In this document: positions 21,136-34,011 of the stretch, one piece after another
Layout: each line of letters opens with the position of its first letter
Numbering within the stretch: the stretch's first letter is position 1
NCBI GenBank assembly: GCA_023374045.1
Contig: CM041779.1
Coordinates: 302,942,167 to 303,006,166 of the forward strand
Source: Limonium bicolor
Taxonomy: Eukaryota > Streptophyta > Magnoliopsida > Caryophyllales > Plumbaginaceae
Reading direction: 5' to 3'
Length of the DNA stretch: 64,000 nucleotides
Notes under the pieces: generated by a model
The model's input: the letters and a program-made list of their open reading frames with translations, nothing else
The model's database searches: none
What the model was told of the DNA's origin: nothing
Made by a program: the position numbers and the translations under genes

Positions 21136-23297
21136 TTCTATGGACCATAAGGTAAATGCAAACCGCAACAAATGAATACCTCAAATGATCGAAGAACCCA
21201 GACGAGCTTACAAGCCAAAGGAGCTAAAAACTCACCTTAGGAGGATAATTAAGGGTTGAGGAGTGCGAGAAGCACTAGTAAATGAGCAATGTCTCAAGGA
21301 TATTGTAACGGAACATATTAGCTGGAATGGAAATCCAGTTTAAACACAATAAGGCAAATGCCTAACGAGAACACATCAACGTTCAATGAACAAAGTAGAA
21401 TACCCAGAGTGATCATCCAAGGTACCGGAGGATACCATTCACCACCGAAAAGAATACCAAACCAATTACAAGCATAGGGAGAAGTATCCATAGTCTACCC
21501 TAAGAGCGGGAGACGTTATAACCCCAAGCGGGACAGATTCAGATCCAAAACCACAAGGTAGGAATAACAAGTGGACATACTCATAAATGTCAGCCAGTTG
21601 CTACCGCATAATCAGTAATACCCAGGAGCAATCCATAAAAGGGTATCAAGTCAACACGGTTGAACGAAATGTCGTGATAAGAACACCACAAATGGAACGA
21701 ACATTCGGTTAGAACACCGAAGGGATCCCACTTGAAAGGGGATACCCTAGACTAATAAATGGTACCAATCAATACTGAAATACTTGAAGGGGCCTCCAAT
21801 AAATGGAAGCGTGATGCAATAACCTTACCATGGAGCCCAGTAATACCTCCAAGCCATTTGACAGCATAAGAGTAATGCGAATATCTGTGAGCCGCCTATA
21901 ATGAGCAGAACTCTAGGCAACGTGGCTAGTACGCCATGAACCTATTACAATACAAATTCAACGGTTGCAAAACCATTGTGAATCATAGGAAGAGTTGCCA
22001 GGAATGGCACCAGTAAGATTGTTTAATAACCAACGAGTAGGGATACCCCTCGTTAATGTGAGACCGCGAGAGCGGTAAACACATAGATTCCAAGAAGGGA
22101 ATACCATCAGTGAATATCTGGTAATACATCCCTTTCAGAACTACTAATGTAGTGGAGCTTGAGCATCAAGCCATTGCCAAGCGAAAATCGTAAGAAATAA
22201 GCCAAAGAAAGCTTTGATACCTATTGGAAGAAACCGAGGAGTAATCGGTTAAGAGGTAATATGTGGAGTATGAACCTAAAGTGTAAAAACCAATAACGCT
22301 CAAGGAGCTCAGAAATATAAAAGAATGTCAGGTACTATAATCAGCCAAGTAAATGGCGAGCCATTGTCTAATGGTAGGGATACATGAGCGGAAGCTAATG
22401 AGATAGCGGATGCCATGGAAACCAAGGTCGTAAGCAAACACGAAGATGGTGCGCAGCAAGCGACCAATATATGTGAATAAATCATAAGGTTATGGAATTG
22501 GTGAGTAAAGATGGTAGACAGACCGAGAAATAAGGAAATAATATTCATTCCTATTGCAATCTCATAAGAGATTTACTGCCCAGGGGTTTACGCCTCTGCA
22601 CTCTGTAGGACTGAGTGTTTTGGTATTGCATTTGTGCAGTAATGATTGAGTGGGATAGCTAGGAAGTTGGGAAGGTGGCAAGTGTGGTAAGAATAGAAGA
22701 AAATTTGTGAAGTAAAGAACACTTGCAAGGAACCAGTAGGTGGGCATAGTTCAGAAGCCACTGGTAATAGAGGAAGCACTACAATTAAGTAGTAGCTTAA
22801 CCTCATCAGACAATAAGTGGGAGGAATCAAGTGAATAACCACGGAAATATACAATAGTATGTATATAGATTCCTAAGAGCTGGATAGGGAAGCTCATTGA
22901 ATTCGCGTGCGGTAAAAGAATACCACGCTTGATTGATAAACCTTATTCCCAAGATAAGAAGGATAAAAGGAAATGTATAACACATTTAGAATAATGAGAA
23001 GGGCAAATACACCCTAAGTTACAGGGTCGCGCAACAGAAGCTAGTGGGCCCAGAGTTCTAAGGTTTAATACACCTAGCGAATGCATGGCTAATTATCAAT
23101 GCCTTGAAGCCTTTTAGGCTAGAACCGAACCCGGTTAAGAGTTAAACCACTCCGATGAGAATTCTTGGTGCAGGGACTAACCAATAACAGGGTTAAGACC
23201 CTTTGACCAAAGACCATTGTATAATAGACCGCATGGAAGTTGAACCACTCCATGACGGCTGAATGCCTTCGACCTATGTCCAATGGGGCACATGGTA

Positions 23298-23333
23298 GAT
23301 TACGTGGGCGTAATCCCTTTTTAAGGGGGGTAG
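23298..23333 (+). other. internal hairpin plus polypurine tract, element A
   Basis: GATTACG-TGGG-CGTAATC (perfect 7-bp stem), then CCTTTTT and AAGGGGGGTAG (23323-23333). It lies 1.5 kb before the identical PPT at the 3' LTR. It is too exact to be chance and could act as a second plus-strand primer. Confidence 0.75.
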
Positions 23334-24801
23334 GGCGAAAACCGCAAAATGTATGTTTGACGTGATAGGGCGTAAACTACAATGCGCATAGCGCAAAAGG
23401 ATTTGTTGTGATGATTGGTACTTATGTTACATAAACATATGTATACCACTCATATTGTAATTGTGGTTGATTGTGAGACTTGAGTGGAAAGGAGTATTGA
23501 TTGTGAGAAATTTGAGGTGAATGGAGTAGAGGAACTCCATGGGGAATGAGGACCCCGGTTGATAATAATTTGGGAAATGAGTATGTTTGAGGAGATCGAT
23601 GAGTATGTTGGGAGATTTGAGGAGTATAAATCGGTATGAAACCGATGTTGAACCTATTGGTTAGTGAGTCCCCTAGGGAATTTGAGTTGGTTGTATTTGT
23701 GTATAATTTGAGGATAGAAACTGATTCGACTTGTGAACTATTTGTGGATAGAAAAACTAATTGGAATACTAACTTTTGGAATTCTTGGGCATAGTAGTTG
23801 AAGATAGGATTGAGTAACAATTGAGGAGATGAGTAGTAAATGAGTAAATGAATTCTAGAAAGGGGTAAATGTATGATTGTATGATTATGACTAGAAAGAC
23901 TGTGAAGATAGAAAATGAAATTAATGTTTGGCTATTTGATTGTGTGAATTGGGGTGGGAGGTGGAACTTGGTTTGCTAGTGATCAAGGGAAGCCGAACAC
24001 ACAAAGTGGGGTGGATGGATAGTTCAACACCAATGCTGATCACATTGGGGTTGAATGACTCTTGAAGCTCCGTATAAGTGGCCACAAGTAATCACACTAG
24101 TAATAGGTGAAACTAACATAAATTGGAACTTGGAGTTGCTTGGAAGTTTTCAAAATGAATTCCAAAATGATTTTGGCAAATGATTTTTCAAACTTGAGAA
24201 TGAGGATTGGTTTTGAAACCACTTCCACGGGCGCTAGTGGATCCTTCATGGCTAGGCACGGGTATCCGGTTGAATCATGGAGGTGAAGCTAGTTGTGAGT
24301 CGGTGGAGGTGTTGAATAGTTTTGAAACCACTACAACGGACGAGCAAGGGTACTAAGTGACCTGTAGGACGCTTGTAGTGTGTGTTTTGTATTTGTCCAA
24401 GGGCCGCCGGATATGAGTAGTCCGGTCAGGGAAGAGTACCCACTTTGGAGCCTGAGGATTCTCTAGAGGTGCAAATGAATTTTGATCATAACCAAAGGAC
24501 CGTAGAGCCAGAAAGAGTAAGTGCTCAATGTCATGACGGCCGTGAACCAGAGAGCGTAAGTGTTCAAACGTGACCGGTACCTGAGGGATCACTCGATTTG
24601 GGGGAGGACTTAGTGCCTAATTGTCTGCGGATGGACCCCCATTGAGAGATTTGGGAAAAAGATATTTTTGGTTGCTATGCATGCTTGACATGTTGTGTGG
24701 ATATGTGGTTTGTAATCAGTCAGTCATTGGAGTCTGACAGTTGTTGAGAGAGTATAACCCTAGTATTGAGTACCTTGGTGACTAACAATCTTAGACTCAC
24801 T

Positions 24802-24834
24802 AACTTTGTGGCCAAAGTTCTTTAAGGGGGGTAG
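24802..24834 (+). other. hairpin and 3' polypurine tract of element A
   Basis: AACTTTG-TGGC-CAAAGTT, then AAGGGGGGTAG, then two bases before the 3' LTR start. Confidence 0.85.
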
Positions 24835-24836
24835 AT

Positions 24837-27279
24837 TGAAATACCCCGGAATTAATTAGGGTGATTAAATTACTCTAATATGATATTTAAGGGCATATTA
24901 GTGCCTAATGAATTTTGGTAAAAAGAATAAATCCAAAAGAAAAGAGAAAACGCTTAAAAAGCGAAAAACGCTAAATTGAGCGTTAAGTGACCCTAGGAGA
25001 AATATAATCTTGAAAAGGGTCGAATGAATTTAAAGGCTTAATAATGCCTAAATAATATATGGGAACAAATCCCGAAGAAAACAATCCAAAAATGTATTAA
25101 AACGCTAATAAAGCTTTAGCGCGCATTTTTCGAGAAAACCCGAAAACGTGACTTTAAGTGGTCAAACGAACCCGTAAAAATTATAGTTCATCAAATGACT
25201 ATAAATAAACATTAATGGGAGTATAATAACCATTAAAATTAAAGAAACGAGAAAATTCCGAAAACGGGCCCGGTAAGTGAATAGTGCTAAAACCGGGTAA
25301 AATAACGAGCGTTTTCTGTAAAGGACGAAAAACGGTCCAGCATGGGTATATAGTGGGGCCGGTTTTTTTAGCTGGTAATTAGCCCACACACACTCACACT
25401 TGACTAGCTAATTAATTCAAGAGTTGAAAAGTCAAAAGAGGAAAAGTATAAAAGTAAAAAAAATACCTCTCTCCTCTCATTTCCCTCTTCTCTCTCTTCT
25501 CTTTCCTCTCTTTCCCTTCTTCCTTGCGATTTTCTCCTCCCTCTCTCTGGTTTGAACGTTTTTGCAGCCCTTCCATGGATACTCCCACTTCAACCTCATG
25601 CCCAAGCTTTATTAAAGCTCCAATCACAAAAATAATTACATATTTGAACTCCCCTCATCATTCTCTACACTTCCCTCTTTTCAAAATTCGAAAAGGATGA
25701 GTTTCATCTCCATAGGTTTTCCCCATTTGAAGAGAAAAGCACACCATCTTGTAGCTTGGAGTCTCCTCTTTCTTCTAAGGTAAAAATTTCATTGAAAAAC
25801 TCACGTTTGCTCTTCCTCCCTTGGTAGCCGATTTTGGCTCTCTCTCACACCTTGTTTTCTTCTTGATTTTGAACTTCATTCAACCCTCCAATGGTGGAGT
25901 AATACCCTTCTTGATTCAAGGGTGAGAATCTCTCTTAAAAGGCCCAAAAAGGTAAACCCTAACTTGTACTCTAAGCCCTTTTTTGAATTGAGATTTCTTA
26001 AGGGTTTAGATGATTAATGGAATGCATTTTTGTGTTTATTGAATGTTGGGATGGAGTTTGGCAACTCCATCCCCACTTGACCGAATTTGGGAAGAGGAGG
26101 AGCAAGAGGAGAATTAAAAGAGAACTTGTGAATTAAGGTAAGGAATCTACCTTGAAGCTTGTTTTAATTGCTTTAGGAATTGGGATGGGTTAAATTTAAA
26201 TAATGAACCCAAACAATGTGAATTAATGTAGTTGATTGGATTTGAGGGTGATTATGAACTTGTGTGGATTTAAGGCCTAAGTGCCATTGTATTTAAAGTT
26301 TTCAGCTATTGTGGTATATTGTGCTTTATGGAATCTTGGAGCTTGGGATTGATATTGTGTTTTGAGGAAGTAATGAGGTATTAAGATTGCTTTGTATTGC
26401 TGGTAGGACCCTTGTATGGGTGTGGTTAGAATAGGAATGATTTTGGTGGTAATGGGTAAGTGTGGATAAGTGAGAATTGTAGGTGAACTATGGCAAAATT
26501 TTGGTAGGAATATGTACATGTGTGGATGACTTGGTGAATGGGAGAACCAAAGTATGTATTGGGGATAATAGAGATGTTAATCACCATGGATAGTGGTTGT
26601 GTATAAGAAGGAAAGGGTATAAAATCTGTAGCAAGAAGTGTAGTAAAACATTGTAGAAACTAGAGAAAAATTGGTGTGCAGGATTTTGTAAAATGAGTGT
26701 TGGAACTTGGGTGAAGGTAGTGTAATGGCTTAGAAACGAATTGGCATGGTAAGGCGAGGTATTTAGAATGCTAGGAATGGCATTGTTTGAGAAAGTATTG
26801 GATGGGAGAATTGAATTTTAAAATCTGTAGCATAAGTGTAACAAAAACTGTTACATGTGTTGAAGAAGTAAGGAAATTGTGTAAGTTGATTTAGGATTGA
26901 GAAATGAATTTGATTGATGAACTAAGGTGAATTAGAGGATTTAATTAGTGTTTAAACATGTAGGAAACATGTGGAAATGATTAGGAAAAGATTGGGTGAG
27001 AATTGAGGTGAATTTAGAATTCAAAGTAGATAATTAAAAGGGGTTCTGCAGCCGACCCACCCAGGCGACCTACCCTAGCCTGGGTCGGTCGGACTAAATT
27101 CTGTAACCCGGGTACTCTCTGCAGCCGACCCACCCAGGCGACCTACCCAGAGTGGGTCGGTCGGCCTTTATAAAAAAAAATTAAATTAAAATATTAAATA
27201 TATATATATATATACATACATGCATATATATAAATATATATATATATACTTATACCATATATACATATATACATACGAG

Positions 27280-27318
<39 letters not shown>

Positions 27319-29365
27319 GTATATATATATATTACATACACACATATATGTGTATAAGTAAGACATTAGTGCTAGAATAATGAAGGAAAGAAAGTTAAGC
27401 ACACAAGAGAAAAACTAAGAATAACGGGACAACGGGGTAAGTACGGGAGTAATAATTATTTGTGTATCGTATGAACATAGTATTAATAACAATGTTGGAA
27501 ACATTATCAGTGGAACAAGTGTGAACCGAGGAACAAGGGAACACACGGTAAAGCTAACCCCGGTGAAAGGTATGATCTCCTCATGCTCTGTATCCTAACT
27601 TGGTTACCCCGATTTGTGTGCTTGTTTGATTGTGTGATCACCTAACAAGATGAATGCACGAATCGGATTGTGTGTACTCCCTTGTGTTTTATGATATTGC
27701 TTGTGGTTGGATTGTTGATTAAACTGAAGTTTTGTATAATTCATGAAATGTGGAATGTGAATGAATTGCTTGAATGTGATTGTGTGTGGTAGTGCGACTC
27801 ATAGTTGAGTCTTGTGTGAGTAGAGACTCGTAGAAAGAGTCAAGTGTGAACTAATAAAAGGTGGAACACACTACAACTATCGAAACCATACACGGTAACA
27901 TAAACCTACAAACACATTCGAACGTGAGAAGGTATATGGGAGTAGCAACCTCCCAATAACGGATAGAGAACCGAAATGACTAAACCCACACGATAAATAT
28001 TAGTGGAAGTATATGAGTAACCTCTAACTAGAGGATTGGAAAGTTGTTCAAAATACGAACCTTGAGTAAAGTAATGAATGGTAAGGGATCACCAAACCCC
28101 TTAGAAATATAGTCGAACACCAATGAGAGGAACCGACTAACATGAGCAATGTCCCGAACATGAGAGTATTCAATAAGTTGGTTGAAACCTTAAATCTTAG
28201 AATACTACATTGAGGAATTCCCCAAGCCATTAGATGCTATCGAGAGAGATACTTCTAGGCTAATCCTTGAGATCGTGAATTGACTCCGAGAGTGGAGTTT
28301 CGGGAATTTGAGTAGTCCGTAGTGAACCGGACATTTGAGTATTTGAGGAGCTAACTGTATAGCCCTATTTGTATTTGAGCCCGGTGGTGGGTCTTGTATG
28401 ACCCTGCCCGGAGGTCGTGAGATCGACTTAACATATACCTTGAGCATTGAGTATTGACTTGGGAACTTGAGTATTGAGTATTGTGTATTGAGTAATGAGT
28501 ATTGAATCGAGTATGTGAGCGTTGAGAATTGAGTTGTGACTTGTGGGACTTGAGAACTTGAGTTGAGTGGGGAATTGAGTTGAGTGTCGTAGACCTTGTA
28601 GAGATTGTGAGTAAGAGTACCCAAGGGAGTGGGTGGTACATGAGTAGTTGAGTAAGGCATGGCGAGGTAGAAACCCTCAAGCCTAATTAAAGAACATATT
28701 GAATCAACCCTTGATGTGTGTTAGTGATTGTGTTCAATGTTGAACTTGATTGTGAATGTACATATATAATGTATATTGTATGCATGCTGTTGTGATAAAT
28801 GAACCGCATGCTCTCGACCAATTAGTCGGCGTACCCTCGCTAGTACGCGGGGTATGCGGAAGTCATATTCAGCGTAAGCTGACCCCCTAGGGGAACGTTT
28901 TAGTGTGCAGGTACCCGAAGTGAATATGATCACTGTAAGAGACCAACAGCTAAGCCGGACACCGTTTGAGAGTAGGACAGGGTTGTCATTGATATGGGTA
29001 GTTTTAAGGAAATTGTATTTATGTATTGTGGATTTGTAAGACCGAAGGGTCATGGATAAACTTGGGAATTGTAGATACTCGGTAGTATTGTATGGTTATT
29101 GTATTGTATATTGTGGTGTTAAAGGTTGTATTGACTTGAGATTGTTTAAGTAAAGGAAGTATCGTTTGTATAGTGTACTCGGTATAAGACCCATCAGACC
29201 GATATTGTATTTGTGTAGTGATTGAGTTTGGATTGGCCTAGTTAGTCCGTGGTGTGACTAACGGCATTGTTTCACCCCCGGTTGAGTTGGAACTACCGCT
29301 GCGTTGTTGTCGATATATGATACAGGTCAGAGGATAATGGTGTGATTACCGGTAGGGGTGTTACA
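24837..29365 (+). repeat. 3' LTR of element A (4,529 bp)
   Basis: Same landmarks as the 5' LTR: TATA 25347, donor-like sites 25780/25952/26138, palindromes 27047-27168, AT tract 27179-27353, long stem 27609-27666, minisatellite 28440-28583, multibranched fold 28804-28928 and end hairpin 29241-29262. Most differences from the 5' LTR are one- or two-base indels, many in homopolymers, plus a longer AT tract. Confidence 0.93.
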
Positions 29366-32300
29366 CTCGTAGTCAAAGATACCTTAACCTCGGGGTGGTT
29401 ACCAGTAATTAATGATAAACACAAGGGGGTTAACTGTAATATCCTAAATCCTCAAGGGGGTTCCGAGTAATTTTAAGTAACTATAAACAAAAAGAATTAT
29501 CTATGGAGTTAAAACATGATAAATAGAATATAGGACATCAAATAAAATAAAAAACCGAGAATAACATTCTAAGGATTTTAGAAACCTATAATAGGAATTT
29601 TATGGAATTAAGGTATTAATGTAAAACTAGAGAAAATATCGGGGTACTTCATAAATAAAAACAATATGGTCAAGGGATAATTTAGATGGTCAACCTTGAC
29701 CACATGAGAGGGTTGACCAAATTAGAATGATAAAAATAATCATTTTGGGTATTTAAAGAAGTAAAAGTTAAAACTATTTAGAAAAAAGAAGAAATGAGTT
29801 ATTTGTAATTACCAAAAAGTAAGTGTTGGAAATAGATATTAAGACCCTAGGGGTTTGTTTGGAATTTTAGAGGATTTTTGGGGTTAGTTAATGGATTTAT
29901 TTAATTAAGGAGTATATATATAGCTAAGTATTAAAATATAACATTTTACAAATTTATGAGGCTAATCTGTAAATAACTGAAAATCGGAGGAGGAATGGAA
30001 TTTAGAACAACCTGGAGTTTTTCAGAAACGTGGGAAAATATTGGGTGGTTTTTAGAATTAAATAAATCAATATGTATAGTATAAAGTTTTGATATTAAAT
30101 TGTGAGTTTATAAAACAAATGTGGGCCTAAGTATAAGTAAGAAAGTTAAGGGTTAAAGTATACGAAAATTGAACAATGTGGTCTATTTAGGATTAAGGAT
30201 AATATCAGGTTAGTTTTGGTATTTAAAATAATGGAATCGTATAATATAAAGTTTTAAGTATTAGTTGGTAAGTTTACAAAATAAAGAGGGATAATATGCA
30301 AATAAAAGGAAGGTTATGGCTAGCGGTATAATGCTGGAAAAGTAATGGTATACATGCTGTTCGCATGCATAATATACATAGGAGTATATAATAAGGTTGG
30401 AAACTTAGGTTATGATTAAATGGGAGTGAAAATGTAACAAGAATAACATATGGGTCAATTTGGTAAATAGTCAAAACATGTGGGGGAAATATAGAGATTT
30501 CTGAAATTATTGGGGGTTGTTCAAAATTACAAACATAGAATATATATGGGTATAATAATGCTTGAAAACCTTAGGATGTAAAATAATAAGGTTAGGAATG
30601 TAGTAAAGTTAATGGATGGGTTAACCTTATAAGTAATCAAAATAAAATGAGTGTATCTTGGAATTACCGAAAATATGTGGGCTGATTTGGGAATTATCAA
30701 CATGTGGGCGGAATATATTATAAGGTTGGGATAGTATAATGTGGCATTATATCTAAGTATGAAAGGATAAATTATAAGGGAATTATTAAGGAGCAAATAT
30801 GTGTTATACACATTTACATAAAATGACGGGTTAAGTTGGAGAATCCTGGAAGTATATTGTATGGTTGGAATCTTATTATAAGAGGAACTCTATAATTTAT
30901 ATCTTGTGAATTATAACATGACATGAGGGTATAATGTAGTTATCAAGTCACACACGGTGAACTATAAAATTACATGTAAAAAACGTGAATATAACGACAA
31001 TTACGTTACGACACATACTAGAGTACAACATTTTACATGCGCGTTAAAAAGGGTGCGTAAACAATAACGCATAACAACAACCTTAATACAAGCGTGCATA
31101 AGTGTATATATAAATGCCCACGTATGCTCGTAAATATAACTACATAAATCATTTCGTATAACGAAACATTTAAATGTTATGCATGCGTGCATGTAACTTC
31201 CACGTAATAAATATTTTACCGTAGCAACTATTATCTACTCGTGAACCGTAACGAGTAACTAAACCTAAATCCTTAGGAATAACGAACACTGAGTTGAACG
31301 AGAAAACAATTAAGGGATTAGCTACGGGATGGAAGTTAGAGTTTGGTCTAGGATGATTAAGTAAGTTCGGGATCATCGATACTAATATTAGAACAGTGGA
31401 TATTCCAGAGGTACCGGTTGGTAGATACGAGTTTCACGAGCTCTAGGGGATACGCGAGGACTGTCACGCTAGTGTTCGTCGGTGTACGGTATGTGGACGG
31501 TTAAGTCTGAATTGACCTGAGAAAGGGTTCAGGCATTTTTTTGTGTGTTTAAGAACGTTGTGTGTATGCTTATGTGTATGGTTGTGTGGATTTAGAATGT
31601 TTACATGTTGTTTATCTCGCACTGTTATTGTATCTTGCGTGAACGTCCATTCGGACTAATACTACGTCGATTATAGATCGACTTATATAAACATACGTAT
31701 GCGAGCAAGGAATGAAACTATTATTGACAGCATAATACGTATAGTATTATAATCACATGTATTAACCTAAGTAAAACACTTAGGTATGAGACATGACAAT
31801 GTCGGTCTCTAGAGCTTGGATCTCGAACATGAATGTAACCTAGACCATTTCTAGGTAAGTGCATAAGACCCCGAGGGCTGCCATGATAAAAATGAAACTC
31901 TCCATAACCTAAGACTATACTTGAGGTAATCGATTAACAACTGATCACATAATGGAGTTTTGGTGTATGAGGGAAACTCAGTGTAGTCTCGGACTAGCTG
32001 GCTGTGCATAGTGATCACAATAGAGTGGATGACTGGTACAGGTCTACTCGCATAATACTCCATTTGATCGCATAGATCATTGGACGAAGTCCCCACGTAA
32101 AGGGGATGACTACGGCATTGGTCTCCCGCCATACAATAGGTAACATAAAGAGGATTCGTAGTTCCCACGTTACAGGAATGGTTACTACCATTGGTGTCCC
32201 GCCATATAATAGGTGACAACAAGAGAATGTGTGGAGGACAGGTCGTCTACTAACAAGACGTCTGTCGTTGGATATTGGTAACCGAGGATACTAACTAGCA

Positions 32301-32606
32301 AGTGTAACTTAATCGGTATTATGAGGCTTAATTCATCCTTATACGTGTGAGTAACAACTAAACGGGCCTCAGAGGCCAAACGGCGAACACCTTTCATGTC
32401 TAATGACTTTTACGCTGTGTTGTGGTTGTTCATTGATTGTATTACATTGTGTGATGATTACTTGTGGATTGTAGCGGACTTGATGATTGAATAATTGATG
32501 TTTATGCATCTTTCCTTACAACATTTTTATAACTATAAACCGGACAAAGCATGAAATGAATCTAATATTAAGATGGCTAATAAACGACTTAAGTGACCGA
32601 TAGGGT

Positions 32607-32661
32607 CCACCTAGCATACTAAGCGTTTATCGCTGAGCCTCCACGGCATGCTGTCAGGTGG
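32607..32661 (+). other. LTR multibranched fold, family D version
   Basis: CCACCT/AGGTGG and GCAT/ATGC form an outer stem around AGCG/CGCT and GCC/GGC hairpins. The shape matches the fold bounded by CCGCAT in families A-C, but the stem sequences differ. Confidence 0.45.
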
Positions 32662-32881
32662 ATGATCAAGCAAGGAAACCGGAGAGCGGGACTTCTGGGT
32701 AGACGACGACCTTACGTTATTACATTTTTTAGAATCAGCTGTATTAAGTACGTTGTAAATTTGGGAAGTATTTCAGATGCTCACTAGTTATGTATATCAA
32801 GTTGTAATTAGATTAGTAGGCATCTCGTTCATCACTGCGGTTTAGTATTACTGTTGTTATTATTATTTAGTTTCTGCTTCA

Positions 32882-32901
32882 TTACTCGCATGGGCGAGCA
32901 A
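32882..32901 (+). other. LTR 3'-end hairpin, family D version
   Basis: TTACTCGC-ATGG-GCGAGCAA pairs with one mismatch. The loop RTGG and the bases that follow in the uninterrupted LTR (GGCATGTGACACC, now at 34022) match the end hairpins of families A-C. The stem bases are almost entirely different. A MULE inserted directly at its 3' arm. Confidence 0.7.
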
Positions 32902-34011
32902 CAATATTTTTAGGATCGTGATCCTAGCGTAGGATCGTAAGTGACCCCTAGGATCGGATCGTGGGATCGAATCGTGGGATCGACCGATCCTACAAAAAGT
33001 GAGTAAATATTGTTCAAAATTATACATATGTTATAAACAACTTCTATTTAAAGCATAAAGTTTAATTTGAGTAAGAATATATAGCATTATTGAATGAAAA
33101 AAATAAAACTTAAGACCACAACAATGATAGTACGCTTACAAAATTGAATTATAGATAAGCAAACCATACGAATTCTCATAATATTGTTCATAAAAAGATA
33201 AAATTTAATAAGATAGGTTAAACATAAATCAAATCCACAGACTGCATAATTTTTATGTGCGTTTTTATTTCTTTCATCACCCTCCCAACAAATATTATGA
33301 GCTACAAGTTATTTATTAACAAAAACATGGGTTTTCCGATTCATCCTCATTCAAAAGAGTAAGTAAGCAATGGAACACAAAGCCAGAACGAGTTCCAACA
33401 GCTTATTGAAGAAAAAAAATGATAAAAGTAATAATAATACTTTATAAATTTGTATTGGTTCTTTTAAGGTTTTTTTTTTCATTTTCTACTTTAGAGCTTT
33501 ATAACTTTAAATTTTTCAATCATTACTATATTAAATAATACTTTAAATGTTAGACCTTTTTTTTAACACCTATGTACACATTATAGTCTTTCATGATGGA
33601 GAGTAACAAGAAGGGATATTCCAATCTTAATCCTTATCCGCTCAGTGACCTCAAATAAATCTACATATACAAGTCGTTTTAATAATATCTAGTTGCAATG
33701 TTGAAAGTCATAATATTTTATGGATTATGAAACTATTTACAATATTTTGAGAACTTTTTGTTTCTTTATATTTTATTAAGATATAATTCACATTGATATG
33801 AAAGAGATAAACCGTAAACAAAGTTAGGATCGATGGGATCGTAAGATCGTACTATGGATTTAGAGTGCAGGATCGTAGGATCGTGCAATGGAATCGTGAT
33901 CCTTTGACGATCCTACATGGCTCCGATCCTACCTGCGATCCGGATCGTAACTATGAATTTGGATCGTAAAATCGTAGGATCGTGGGATCGAATCGCGATT
34001 CTGTGAACATT
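32902..34011. mobile_element. non-autonomous MULE-like element, 1.1 kb
   Basis: The flanks GGCGAGCAA (32893-32901 and 34012-34020) form a perfect 9-bp target duplication. The ends start CAATATTTTTAGGATCGTGA and, on the other strand, CAATGTTCACAGAATCGCGA, an imperfect terminal inverted repeat. Both ends carry clusters of GGATCGT motifs, and the middle is AT-rich with no frame. A 9-bp duplication with such ends fits the Mutator superfamily; the superfamily call rests on the duplication length. Confidence 0.85.

Larger units (their letters stand above)
19683..24836 (+). other. non-coding interior of element A
   Basis: Blocks shared in the same order with the interior of element B (51723-57253) include a leader about 19835-19940, a GCACTTGCC hairpin (20555-20575), GGAAAGGCCTAACGGCCCGA (about 20694), the block at 20934-21135, TTTACGCCTCTGCACTCTGT (about 22588), GAAGCACTACAA (about 22771), GGTCGCGCAACAGAAGCTAG (about 23026), and the internal hairpin-PPT (23298-23333). 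Between these blocks the two elements differ, and no block carries a shared reading frame. Confidence 0.75.
15215..29365 (+). mobile_element. element A: giant non-coding LTR retrotransposon (LARD-like)
   Basis: It is 14.15 kb long, with LTRs 15215-19682 and 24837-29365 that match throughout apart from small differences. It has an initiator tRNA-Met-type PBS, a terminal PPT and an interior of 5,154 bp. No gag, protease, RT, RNase H or integrase motif is visible in any frame of the interior; the longest frames are about 90-100 codons and look random. Long LTRs with a non-coding interior, PBS and PPT are the definition of LARDs, which use proteins from autonomous relatives. Flanking CTTG (15211-15214) and CTCG (29366-29369) look like a short target repeat with one mismatch. 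Confidence 0.9.
14830..29471. mobile_element. foldback MULE-type MITE, split by element A
   Basis: The own sequence is 14830-15214 plus 29366-29471, about 490 bp. Flanks TTTGAGTAA (14821-14829) and TTTAAGTAA (29472-29480) form a 9-bp target duplication with one mismatch, as for Mutator-like elements. The two arms share an inverted repeat of at least 100 bases (AACCCCCTTGAGGATTTGGG inward), and similarity continues further in (AAGTTAACTAC...), so nearly the whole unit is a foldback. No coding capacity. Element A inserted into its right arm. Confidence 0.85.
29472..32901 (+). other. AT-rich and GC-mixed part of the split LTR
   Basis: This continues the LTR after the MITE. 29481-30950 is AT-rich without a frame. 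30950-31250 is rich in ACG and GCATGC motifs. 31440-32880 resembles the second half of the other LTRs in having structured, GC-mixed sequence. I see no gene. Confidence 0.45.

Noticed and set aside
23422..23820. 132-codon minus-strand frame in the interior of element A
   Set aside because: Antisense to the element, Ser/Thr/Asn-rich, with no counterpart at the matching place in element B.
15215..29365. Hammerhead ribozymes or retrozyme origin for the LTR folds
   Set aside because: I searched by eye for the CTGATGA ... GAAA core and found no properly placed pair. LTR length and tRNA-primed PBS also differ from retrozymes.
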